This document shows positions 49,522 through 58,966 of a DNA stretch of 64,000 nt, one piece after another; position 1 is the first letter of the stretch, and every line of letters begins with the position of its first letter. A program made the translations under genes and the position numbers. The stretch covers positions 1 through 64,000 of the forward strand of contig CAYXMM010000015.1 in the NCBI GenBank assembly GCA_964465945.1, in the 5' to 3' direction. A model generated the notes under the pieces. The model was given only the letters and a program-made list of their open reading frames with translations. It was not told where the DNA came from and did no database searches. Source of the DNA: JAJRPT01 sp964465945. GTDB lineage: Bacteria > Bacteroidota > Ignavibacteria > Kapaibacteriales > UBA2268.

Positions 49522-51092
49522 TTATTTAACTTCTTAAAAAATATGATAGATAGAATACCAATTATAACAATAATCAATGCAGGAAATGATGCTTCAATAA
49601 TCATTTCATCACCAGCGAAGTCGAATGTTCGCGTTGCTAACGTATCAAAGTTGAATGGTCGCAAAATAAGCGTTAAAGGCAATTCTTTGCTAATATCAAC
49701 GAAAACTAAAATTACAGATGATACTATAAAATTCTTCTGCATTGGTAGATAGACTTTAAATAAGTTTGAAAAGGTAGATTTCCCGAAACTTCGGCACGAG
49801 TTAATATAAATTTTTCCTAAACTCTCACTTCCACTATTTAAAGCATTATACGAAACAGCAATAAACCGAATTACAAGTGCAAATATTAATATGATAATTC
49901 CAGAATTTAGAACGTTACTTCCAAACAAACTTGTTAAATAACTGAAAAAAGTTAAACATGCAAGTGCAATCACAGCACCCGGAATTGAATACCCCGCAGT
50001 TGCAACTTTAATAATTGAACTTAAAAACTTACTACTATTGTACTCACTATTGAAATGAAACGAAATAGAAAAAATTAAAATTATAAAACTTGCAAAAATG
50101 GAAATTAATAATGTATTAGTCAATGTCTCAAAGATATTTTTGAAATATGTAAAATCACTAATCATTAAAGTATTTCTTATAAGTAGTGAAAATGGAAGTA
50201 AAAATGTGAAGAAAATAATAAATAGCAAAATTACATATTTAGATATGCTCATCTTATTTAATGTTACTTGCTCCGAATTATCTCGTTTCATTTTGTATAT
50301 CTTGCCACCTTTTAAAGCTTTCTCTAAGAAAATAAGCATTATAACAAACATAATTAAATAAAATGATAAATTTAAAGCAGAAGGCATAGAATTCATTCCA
50401 AGCCAAACCCTGAAAATTCCTAATGTAAATGTTTTATATCCAAAGTATGCAACCGCCCCATAATCATTTAATATTTCCATCACTATAAGAAACAACCCTG
50501 CTACCATTGCAGGTCTCGAAAGCGGAAAAAATATCTTATAAATTGACTGGAACTTAGGGATTGCAAGCGATTTTACATTATATAAAATTGAATTCGGCAT
50601 TGAAGAAAAATATGCTCTATATGAAATATATAAATATGGAAATAATGAAAATGTAATCATTAACACCATTACCCAAAAGCTAAAAAAACTAAAATTTAAG
50701 TAATTTTCTATCCCAAGGGTTCTTTTAATAAGATGAAAACTCCCAGAATATGAAAAGAAATTACTATATGTATAAGTCATTATGTAACTTGGAATTGCTA
50801 GCGGTATCATTAACAACACATCAAAAACATGCTTAAATCGTAACTTTGAAAAAGTAATAATGTAAGCCGAATAAAACGAAATAATTACCGACAGAACGCA
50901 AACTGGGATTATTAGGAAAATTGTGTTGCTTACATACTCTAACAATAAGTTTCTATAAATATGTTGCCATATATTAGATTCTATCCCTAAATTATTTAGA
51001 AATAAAAAGATAACCGGCAATAAAAGAATTGAAGAAAGAACAAATGCAGTCAAATACCAAAATTTATATGTCTTTTGTAAGTTATTTATCAT
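49518..51092 (-). CDS. ABC transporter permease of the iron (FbpB) type
   Basis: A 524-residue integral membrane protein of about twelve helices formed from two homologous halves. Each half has the cytoplasmic EAA-type loop that touches the ATPase: KSLAIPKFQSIYKIFFPLSR in the first, RSFGKSTFSNLFKVYLPMQ in the second. The ending (VDISKELPLTLILRPFNFDT, LATRTFDFAGDEMI) matches FbpB-type permeases. It overlaps the ATPase gene by four bases. Missing substrate-binding protein means Fe3+ is the likely but unproven substrate. Confidence 0.88.
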   Translation of the reverse strand: MINNLQKTYKFWYLTAFVLSSILLLPVIFLFLNNLGIESNIWQHIYRNLLLEYVSNTIFLIIPVCVLSVIISFYSAYIITFSKLRFKHVFDVLLMIPLAIPSYIMTYTYSNFFSYSGSFHLIKRTLGIENYLNFSFFSFWVMVLMITFSLFPYLYISYRAYFSSMPNSILYNVKSLAIPKFQSIYKIFFPLSRPAMVAGLFLIVMEILNDYGAVAYFGYKTFTLGIFRVWLGMNSMPSALNLSFYLIMFVIMLIFLEKALKGGKIYKMKRDNSEQVTLNKMSISKYVILLFIIFFTFLLPFSLLIRNTLMISDFTYFKNIFETLTNTLLISIFASFIILIFSISFHFNSEYNSSKFLSSIIKVATAGYSIPGAVIALACLTFFSYLTSLFGSNVLNSGIIILIFALVIRFIAVSYNALNSGSESLGKIYINSCRSFGKSTFSNLFKVYLPMQKNFIVSSVILVFVDISKELPLTLILRPFNFDTLATRTFDFAGDEMIIEASFPALIIVIIGILSIIFFKKLNK

Positions 51093-51188
51093 ATTTGCAA
51101 AATTAACTTTAATTCTTTAAAATTTGTAATTATATAATTTTATTTTTATTTGATTATTTTTAGTTTTGAAAAAAATTAAGAGGTAAAA

Positions 51189-51926
51189 ATGAAAATTGCA
51201 TATTTAGATAATAATGTTAGTGAATTATTAATTGATAAGAAGAAAGTTGCTAATTTAACAGGAATTATTGGCTTAAATGAAAATGAAATTGAAAAACAAA
51301 TTCTGAATGGTAATCTAAAAATAGCATTAATTGACCCTTTAATCTATTCAAAAATTAAAAAGAAAAAAGACATAAGAGTTATTCCTCAAAATGCGCTATT
51401 CTTTGAAGATTTCACAAATACTTTCTCAATTAATATTACCCATAATCATAAAGATTTAGAGAAATTATCTTCGCAAGTTGAGAGTAGTTATATCTATAAT
51501 ATTGCAAAAATTGTCCTATCAGAAAGATATGATATTTCTGTATCTTCAAAACCAATTGAGGGTGGCTCAGAGTTAAAATTGTTTGATATTAACTCTACTT
51601 TAGACTTATCAGAGGATTGGTTTGAATCTTTTAAAATCAAATTACCAATTTATTTTTGGGTAGTAATCGTTGATGAAGAGAATTTAACATTAGAAGAATA
51701 TCAAGATATAACTAATAACTTTTGCTTCAAAAATGATGAAACTATTACCTCATCTAATAATGAACGAGAAGGTCGAATTATTAGAAATTGGGAAGAAGAC
51801 GCCGAAGATGTACTTGATAACACCCTTGAAGTATTGTTTTACCATAATGTTGCTGAAGAAATTCATGCTTGTAAAATTTATAATTTACAAGATATTTTAG
51901 ATGAAAATAGCCAAAAAACAGAATAA
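51189..51926 (+). CDS. MqnA-like protein (periplasmic-binding-protein fold, cytosolic)
   Basis: A 245-residue protein without a signal peptide. The pattern is that of MqnA/MqnD: MKIAYLDN start, GNLKIALIDPLIYSKIKKKK with RVIPQNALFF, then LDLSEDWFESFKIKLPIYFW and a final TLEVLFYHNVAEEIHACKIY. MqnA removes water from chorismate in the futalosine route to menaquinone. Sequence matches are weak, key residues were not confirmed, and an acidic tail of about 15 residues is extra. No other mqn genes are near. It is divergent from the iron-type permease gene. AGAGG precedes the ATG by five bases. Confidence 0.45.
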   Translation: MKIAYLDNNVSELLIDKKKVANLTGIIGLNENEIEKQILNGNLKIALIDPLIYSKIKKKKDIRVIPQNALFFEDFTNTFSINITHNHKDLEKLSSQVESSYIYNIAKIVLSERYDISVSSKPIEGGSELKLFDINSTLDLSEDWFESFKIKLPIYFWVVIVDEENLTLEEYQDITNNFCFKNDETITSSNNEREGRIIRNWEEDAEDVLDNTLEVLFYHNVAEEIHACKIYNLQDILDENSQKTE

Positions 51927-52016
51927 TTTTCAACAAAAAGTAATTTAAGTATCAATATTTATTGATATTAGCATTAAATTTTTTAATTTTGTTCAGATAC
52001 AATCTTGGAATATGTT

Positions 52017-55000
52017 ATGAAAAAGATAATTCTAATTTTAATTATTTTAATCTCGTTCAAATTATCAGCCCAACAAAGCTATATCATACCAGATATAGCA
52101 GCACCTGGTATGAATGTCTATTATGAAATCATTGGTGTATTCGACCAAAAAGACATCTACGGAACTGAGCAACTTTATCTGAATAATGAAGGCGATGACG
52201 TAAGAATTTTACCAGTTAACTTAGCAGACACAAATAAAGTTAAGTTTGGTCCTTTCCATGTTTCTTGGTCTGGGCGAATGATAAGTGGGCAAGTTTTTGT
52301 GAATCCTAATGCCAATCCAAACTCTTGGGATTGGTCTCAACTAAACCCCCAATGGATAATTCCGATTCAAATTATCAAAAATGGGGCACCAATTGCAAAT
52401 CAAAATTTAACATTATATATCGTTAAACCATTTAACTTTGGTGATAAATCAGCAAACGGCGAAAGAGTGCTTGGCGAAGGTAGTTTAGGCAAGCGTTCTC
52501 CAAGAGGAGTAATGATAGTCGATTCAATGGTATTGGCGCCAGCTGTTTATAAAATATCAACAATTGATTGCGACCCAGTCTTATCAGGAAATCAAGGTTA
52601 TTTACCTTTCATTTTACTATCAAAAGGAAATATCAAAGGCGAAATAATTGGAAATGATAGTACAATCATAAGAGTTAGTTCCCCTGGTAGAGAAGGCGGT
52701 CCCGGCGGCGGTGGTGGTGGTGGTCGTTTCACTGATAATCAAACTGGAACAAAAGGTGGAGATGGCTTTACAGGTGGAGGTAATGGTGGCGTTAATAATA
52801 TTGTTGGTGGTAGTTACGAGAATGCTGGAGTTGGTTCCGGTTCTTCATTTAGAATGAATGTTGCAAGCATAAATTATGGCGGGTCAAGTATAAATGGTGT
52901 TGATGGAGCGACTTGTAGTGTAACATCTTATGAGTCTTCAGGCGGAGGAACAGGACATCCATTTGGCAAAAGCGGTCAAGCTTCATGGCACCCTTGTACT
53001 GCTTGTGGCGGTGGAGCAGGTGGAGGAGGTGGAAATAGTAATAATGGGAAAGGTGGTAGTGGAGGATTTGCCACTTCGGCATTAGACGAGCCATCAGCTA
53101 ACCCTGGTAATGGCGGTAAATCTCACGGGAATATTTATGGAGTTCCAATTGCAGGTGGCTCTGGAGGTGGAGGAGGTAATCCACAAGGTAGTTTTCCTAC
53201 TTTTCAGAAGAAATCTGGTTGGGGGGGCGGTGGCGGTGGAGCCATCAGAGTTTTTGGTCTAAATATTGAAAATATTAGAGTTGAAGCTGACGGACATGAT
53301 GGTGAAAGTGGTTCACCTGATGGAGGTGCTGGCTCCGGTGGTTACATTGAAATTGGGACTAAAGAAAATTTATCAAGAATTATTGTTTCTGCTGCAAGAG
53401 GTAGCAATAGAGCCGGCTTCGGTAGATTTAGATTTGATTCAAGAAACAACTTCCCTAATATCGACCCAATAAACAATGATCTATCTCAAACTGCTACCAC
53501 ATCAGCAACTGAATTTAAAGAATTAGTCGATAGAAAGTTCAAATTACAAGTTAAGAAAAATCAAGCACAAGTTTTAGACTATTACTTAAAACCAGAAAGT
53601 GGTGAATGGTTTAAACTATTTACATTTAATGATAATTCTCAAACAAACTCTCAATTTGACATTGATTTAAGTGCATATCAAGATACTATTTTCTATGGAA
53701 TGGCAGTTCAAACAACTATCTCCGACGGAACCGCAAGCGATTATTCACACATTCCAATGAACGTTTTATCACAAGCTTCTGGTAACGTTTTTAGAATAGC
53801 AGAAATTGAGTTATTTACCGAACAACCTCGTAGAATGCATTTATCTAGTTGTAATGAAACTGTTGTTTATGATTCGCTTTGGTTAAAAAACAAAGGTAAT
53901 GTATTAAGAGCAGAAATTGATACAGATAATCATAAATGGGACGCAGGAGATAATGGTTTCGTATTATTGCTTCCTTCTATTTCTACAGTAATCGACCAAA
54001 AAGATTCTATTAGAGTTTATGTTAGATTTGACTACAAAACCGGACAAACAGGACAAATTTCTAATACTTTAACAATTCCTTATGGCAAAAATAAAACAGA
54101 AATAAATCAAGAATATAAAATTGAGTATATTGTCGATGTTGATAATCTTGAAGTGGAATGGCATAGAGAAGATGACTCAAAAATCACAGATACTTTGGCT
54201 TTAGACTTATGTTTTAATGAAACTTTTGCTGAGTCAATTAGAGTTGAAAATAAATCAACAATGGACTTTACAGTTAAAGAAGTAAAATATAACTTAGTTG
54301 AAGACGATTACCCAAGTTTAGTTTATACAAATAGTCTAGTAAAAGTTGGAGAATCCTTTAATATACAAGTTGGCTTTCAGCAGAACCCACCTCAAAGGGG
54401 CTTATTCTATAATAAAATTTATCTTTATGTTGACGAATGTTCGAACATTGTGGATTCATTAGTTTTAAAAATAAATGTTAAAGAAGCATTCTTAGAACAA
54501 ACAAATGGACTTTCTATTGTCGATTACGGAAATGTAAATATAGTTCAAGACAAAACTCAAACAATAAAAATTAAAAATAATGGAAATACAACGGCTTATA
54601 TACCAAGTCCTCCTATTTTAGCTTTACCTTTTGAATATATTAGTTCGAGCTTGCCATATCCAATTTCATTACAACCGGGTGAAGAGTATGAAATTATTGT
54701 GAAATTCAGTCCAACTCAACAGCAAAGCTACGAACAGAATTTAGAATTAAAGATGACTCCAGATATTGGAGGTTGTGACCAAACTGCTCCTTTTAAATTA
54801 ATGGGTAATGGAGTCAAATCAAACCTAGTTTTCGATACCCCTTTAGACTGGGGTTATGTAGAATGGTGCTATTCAAGACGCGATAGAAACATAATAATAA
54901 CTAATAACGCCAACTTCGATGTCCATATTATTGGAAGCCATACTATAACAGGTGCGAATCCAGAAAATTGGTCTATATCAAATAATATCCCTACTAATGG

Positions 55001-56849
55001 AACAATTATACCTAAAAATGGTGGTACAATTAATTTTGATATAAAATATGATCCCTCTGTTGGTGCTGATGGTCCTAAATCTGCAATTTTAAAAATACCA
55101 ACAGACGATGTATCGCTTCCAACTGAAAACGACCCCAACGCACATCTAATTATAATTAATTTATCAGCATATAAGGAAGGGTTAAATGTTACTTTTAACC
55201 CCGACCCAATCATTGATTTCGGTAAAGTCCCTATTAACACAGAATCCATTAGAATTCTTGTTGATATAACTAATAATTCACCAAATTCAGTCAGAACATT
55301 GAGTCATGTAACACCTGCAAATTTTAAACTTTATAATGGTGTAAACCAAACTTTTGCCCCCGGCGAACCGAAAACTGTAGAATTAGCCGTAACTGTAAAT
55401 AGTGTTGGAGATTATGCAGAAGATGTGAATTTTATTTTTGACCGGCTTGCCTGCACTACTACTTACACATTAAATGCAAAAGCAATAGGTATAAAAGGCG
55501 ATGCTATAATCAACCCTAAAACTTTAGATTTCGGAATTTTAAACAAATGCCAAACAAATGAATCTTTAACTTTCACCATAGCAAATGGGGGAGAAGTTGA
55601 TATTAGTGTTATTGATATGACAATCAACGGAACTAATCAAACAAACTTTAATTTAGAACCATTTAACAAAAATCAAGCAATAAGTTCGACAAGTACTGAA
55701 ATTTATACAATAAACTATATTCCAACACCAAATTTATACGGTACATTTACATCAAATATTGAAATTCTAATAAACGAGAACGGAACAACTAACACTTATT
55801 CTGTTCCAACAATAGCAGAAGTAAGCAAGGGTCTTGCAGCACTTCCAAGCAATATAGATTTCGGTCAAGTTGTTTCAACCTTAAATAAAGGTGAAATATT
55901 AAAAATTAATAACCTCCATAATTGGAATATTCAATTCGATGATTTGCAACAACTTAATACAAATCCAATATTTAGCATTGATGATGTTATTTATGATAAT
56001 GTAGTTAATTCTAATTCAGAGGATATTAGCGTTCTATTCTCACCACCTGTAATTGGCAATTATACAGACACTCTTGCTATTCCATATACTATTGATGGAT
56101 ATTGTCAAGATACTATTAGAGTTGAATTGTTAGGGGAGGGCTTACCTTCATCTGAATTAACACTTTCTATTCCGGACCAATTAATTGACCCCACATCTAA
56201 ACTTGTTGAAATTCCAATTTTTGCTCAAATTACAAACGGGAATTCAATTTTACCTTTATTATCATTGGATTCATTAAAAATCAGAATGGATAAAACTACA
56301 TTTCACCCAGAAAATTTATCTTTTGGTGAAGTTATCTCTTTATCATATCCAACTTCAACAGAATTAGAATTAACTATGAAAGTAGATGACATTCAATTAA
56401 GTGATACCTTAAAGCAAATTACTTCCTTATATGCAATTCCATTGCTCGGAGAACGTAAAACATCTACTATTGAAATGAATAACGCAGTTCTAACTCCGAA
56501 TGGCGTTGTAAGTATGTTTATTTATGATAATGCAGATGTTGAGCTCACAATATGCGAAAAAGGTGGTGAAAGACTTTTACAAAATAGCCAAAATATTGAC
56601 TTGTCTTATTCTTTGAATGATGGTATAATCAATATTAATGCACATATTATCGAACAAGGGTATAATAAAATCCAAATTGTTAATATGACTGGTCAAGTTA
56701 TGTTTGAAACCGAGTGGACAAGAGAGTTCAACGGAGCAAATGAGTATAATTTTAGCATTTCAAATATTCAATACTCAACTGGTGTCTACTTGATTCGTTT
56801 AATAACTCCTAATGATATTATTACAAAAAAATTGATATTAACTAAATAA
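52017..56849 (+). CDS. Giant T9SS surface protein with glycine-rich and choice-of-anchor D domains
   Basis: A 1610-residue exported protein. ATG at 52017 is preferred over the TTG at 52005, as it starts directly with the signal (MKKIILILIILISFKLSAQ). A beta-rich N-terminal domain (about 20-215) is followed by a glycine-rich region (about 222-450, with GGPGGGGGGG, GGGAGGGGG and many GG pairs interleaved with Ser/Asn), then a stretch of HYDIN/ASPM-like immunoglobulin domains (about 700-1440; IKIKNNGNTTAYI, LDFGILNKCQTNESLTFTI, IDFGQVVSTLNKGEIL) and a T9SS type A sorting domain (about 1525-1610: KIQIVNMTGQVM, STGVYLIRLITP). The glycine-rich block resembles adhesin stalks. Probably a surface adhesin or sheath component. 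It lies nine bases before an OmpA gene, so both likely share a transcript. Confidence 0.8.
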   Translation: MKKIILILIILISFKLSAQQSYIIPDIAAPGMNVYYEIIGVFDQKDIYGTEQLYLNNEGDDVRILPVNLADTNKVKFGPFHVSWSGRMISGQVFVNPNANPNSWDWSQLNPQWIIPIQIIKNGAPIANQNLTLYIVKPFNFGDKSANGERVLGEGSLGKRSPRGVMIVDSMVLAPAVYKISTIDCDPVLSGNQGYLPFILLSKGNIKGEIIGNDSTIIRVSSPGREGGPGGGGGGGRFTDNQTGTKGGDGFTGGGNGGVNNIVGGSYENAGVGSGSSFRMNVASINYGGSSINGVDGATCSVTSYESSGGGTGHPFGKSGQASWHPCTACGGGAGGGGGNSNNGKGGSGGFATSALDEPSANPGNGGKSHGNIYGVPIAGGSGGGGGNPQGSFPTFQKKSGWGGGGGGAIRVFGLNIENIRVEADGHDGESGSPDGGAGSGGYIEIGTKENLSRIIVSAARGSNRAGFGRFRFDSRNNFPNIDPINNDLSQTATTSATEFKELVDRKFKLQVKKNQAQVLDYYLKPESGEWFKLFTFNDNSQTNSQFDIDLSAYQDTIFYGMAVQTTISDGTASDYSHIPMNVLSQASGNVFRIAEIELFTEQPRRMHLSSCNETVVYDSLWLKNKGNVLRAEIDTDNHKWDAGDNGFVLLLPSISTVIDQKDSIRVYVRFDYKTGQTGQISNTLTIPYGKNKTEINQEYKIEYIVDVDNLEVEWHREDDSKITDTLALDLCFNETFAESIRVENKSTMDFTVKEVKYNLVEDDYPSLVYTNSLVKVGESFNIQVGFQQNPPQRGLFYNKIYLYVDECSNIVDSLVLKINVKEAFLEQTNGLSIVDYGNVNIVQDKTQTIKIKNNGNTTAYIPSPPILALPFEYISSSLPYPISLQPGEEYEIIVKFSPTQQQSYEQNLELKMTPDIGGCDQTAPFKLMGNGVKSNLVFDTPLDWGYVEWCYSRRDRNIIITNNANFDVHIIGSHTITGANPENWSISNNIPTNGTIIPKNGGTINFDIKYDPSVGADGPKSAILKIPTDDVSLPTENDPNAHLIIINLSAYKEGLNVTFNPDPIIDFGKVPINTESIRILVDITNNSPNSVRTLSHVTPANFKLYNGVNQTFAPGEPKTVELAVTVNSVGDYAEDVNFIFDRLACTTTYTLNAKAIGIKGDAIINPKTLDFGILNKCQTNESLTFTIANGGEVDISVIDMTINGTNQTNFNLEPFNKNQAISSTSTEIYTINYIPTPNLYGTFTSNIEILINENGTTNTYSVPTIAEVSKGLAALPSNIDFGQVVSTLNKGEILKINNLHNWNIQFDDLQQLNTNPIFSIDDVIYDNVVNSNSEDISVLFSPPVIGNYTDTLAIPYTIDGYCQDTIRVELLGEGLPSSELTLSIPDQLIDPTSKLVEIPIFAQITNGNSILPLLSLDSLKIRMDKTTFHPENLSFGEVISLSYPTSTELELTMKVDDIQLSDTLKQITSLYAIPLLGERKTSTIEMNNAVLTPNGVVSMFIYDNADVELTICEKGGERLLQNSQNIDLSYSLNDGIININAHIIEQGYNKIQIVNMTGQVMFETEWTREFNGANEYNFSISNIQYSTGVYLIRLITPNDIITKKLILTK

Positions 56850-56857
56850 GATAGATT

Positions 56858-58966
56858 ATGAAGCAAATTATTATTTTTTTAATTTTTATTACGACTCTAA
56901 ATGCACAAGATGAAAAACCAATGTATTGGATTGGCGCTAATGCCGGGCTAAATTTGAATTATAATAGTGCAGATTTTGATGGATTACCCGGTTATGATTG
57001 CTGTTCTAAAGGGTTTGGAAGCCAGATGGGTTTATCTAATTATTTGGGATTGCTATTCAAATATGAAATCCAAGATAATTTAAAATTAGACGTAAGATTA
57101 AATTATAAACCTTATGCCGGTCAATTTATAGAAAATCAAAAAATTGGAAACACGCAAGTTTTAACTCAAGATAATCAAGTAATAGTTGTGAATGCAATGA
57201 GTGATATTACTATTGACCCTGTTATGAACTTGTTTGGACTTGATTTAGGAGTTGAGTATTTACTTATCCCAAATATATCAATTTTGGGAGGGTTAAGCCC
57301 AAGTTATATTTTACAAGCGAATTTTTCGCAAAAAGAGCTATTAACTACACCAAATAATGTTGTTTTTGCTGATAATCAATCTAAAGTTAGAAACTCATAT
57401 AACAATAAAGAAATTTTAAACTTAAATGCACTTCAATTTCAAGCATATATTGGAGTTGCATATAAGTATTTACTAAAAAAAGATAATTTTATAAACTTTG
57501 AATTGAAATATTATCAATCATTTATGGATATATCTTCTGTAGATTGGAAATTAAACAATATTTTCGCTGGTGTTTCCTATGAATACCCTATTTACCCTAA
57601 AAAAGAAAAAGCAATTCTTTCAGACACTATTTATATTCGAGATACAACTAACATCATAGTTTATGATGCAAATAAGGCAAAACTCGAATTAGTTGATTCT
57701 CAAATAACAAATAAATCATTAGAAGATGATGATTATATCAGAAATACACATTCTATAAATGAAAAATATAATAATTATATTTTTAATAAATCTGATATTT
57801 CTGCTACAATGAAAATTTATGGAATTAATGAAGATGGTAGCATCCAAGACGTTCCTACAATTACAATTGAAGAAACTGAGTCTGAAGAAGGCTTCCCTGT
57901 CTTACCTTACATTTTTTTTGAAGTCGACAAATCTGAATTAAATAATACCGGGCAAAATCTAATTTCAAAAGATGAAACTTCAAGATTTGATGAAAATAAT
58001 TTAAAATGGGATGTTTTTGACATTTATGGAAATACTTTAAATATAATTGCGAAAAGAATAAAAGACAACAGATACCCTATTGAATTGATTGGAAATAGAA
58101 TAATTTCAACTAATACCTTTGAAGATGTTAAAATGATTGAAAAACGGCTTAAAGATGTGAAAGATTATCTAGCCGATACTTGGGATATAGATCCAAATAA
58201 AATAAGCACAAAAGTAGTTGATGTTAAACTAAATAATTTAGCAAAAACTGATGATATGTATATTGAAGCAAGTAGGGTTGAGCTAAACTCAAATAACGTT
58301 AAAGTTATTCAACCAGTCTATTTGAAAGAAATTGTTAAATCATCAAATCCTCCAAAAATTGGTGTAGACGTTGTAATTAATGCAACTAACCCTCCTGTTA
58401 GTTGGAACTTTAATATTGACCAAGATGAGAATAAAATTAGAAATTATAATGGGAATGATTTAAAATTCACTAAAATTTGGAATGTTTTAGAAGAACCAAT
58501 GCCAAAACTTGAGGATAATTTAGAATTTAAACTTAACGCAAAAGATAATGTTGGTAGTCAAACTGATGTTAAAGAAGATTTACAAATCAAACAATTAACA
58601 ATTAAAAAGAAAAGAGAAGTCCTAAACAAAGATAAAAAACTTGAAAAATACTCTTTAATTATATTTGACTATAATAGCGCAGAACTTAAAGAAATTCACA
58701 AAGACGTAATAGCAAAAGTGAAAGCAAGCATCAAGGCAAATTCAGAAGTAACTATTGCAGGTTATGCTGATAGAACAGGTGAAGAAACGTATAATCATCA
58801 GCTTGCACTTAAAAGAATCGAAGCAGTTAAGAAACTATTAGATGTTCCTGCTAACTATAAAATGATTCCTTATGGAAGTTCAGTTTTATTATATGACAAC
58901 AATACAGCCGTAGGAAGAAGCTTAAGCAGAACAGTGCAAATTTCAATTGAAACACCGGTGAAATAA
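56858..58966 (+). CDS. OmpA family outer-membrane protein
   Basis: A 702-residue exported protein. Signal to about residue 16, an N-terminal barrel-like domain (about 20-235, alternating strands ending SVDWKLNNIFAGVSYEYPI), a middle region (about 245-580) that includes a second degenerate OmpA-like segment around 345-450 (YIFFEVDKSELNNTGQ), and a canonical C-terminal OmpA domain (about 600-702: IIFDYNSAELKE, GYADRTGEETYNHQLALKRI, SVLLYDNNTAVGRSLSR) with peptidoglycan-binding Asp and Arg. It would tie the outer membrane to the cell wall. It overlaps the next start by one base (TAATG) and follows the giant surface protein by eight bases. Confidence 0.88.
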   Translation: MKQIIIFLIFITTLNAQDEKPMYWIGANAGLNLNYNSADFDGLPGYDCCSKGFGSQMGLSNYLGLLFKYEIQDNLKLDVRLNYKPYAGQFIENQKIGNTQVLTQDNQVIVVNAMSDITIDPVMNLFGLDLGVEYLLIPNISILGGLSPSYILQANFSQKELLTTPNNVVFADNQSKVRNSYNNKEILNLNALQFQAYIGVAYKYLLKKDNFINFELKYYQSFMDISSVDWKLNNIFAGVSYEYPIYPKKEKAILSDTIYIRDTTNIIVYDANKAKLELVDSQITNKSLEDDDYIRNTHSINEKYNNYIFNKSDISATMKIYGINEDGSIQDVPTITIEETESEEGFPVLPYIFFEVDKSELNNTGQNLISKDETSRFDENNLKWDVFDIYGNTLNIIAKRIKDNRYPIELIGNRIISTNTFEDVKMIEKRLKDVKDYLADTWDIDPNKISTKVVDVKLNNLAKTDDMYIEASRVELNSNNVKVIQPVYLKEIVKSSNPPKIGVDVVINATNPPVSWNFNIDQDENKIRNYNGNDLKFTKIWNVLEEPMPKLEDNLEFKLNAKDNVGSQTDVKEDLQIKQLTIKKKREVLNKDKKLEKYSLIIFDYNSAELKEIHKDVIAKVKASIKANSEVTIAGYADRTGEETYNHQLALKRIEAVKKLLDVPANYKMIPYGSSVLLYDNNTAVGRSLSRTVQISIETPVK

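Noticed and set aside
52680..53380. The glycine-rich DNA as a mobile element or foreign insert
   Set aside because: It is in frame within one long gene, with no terminal repeats or transposase.
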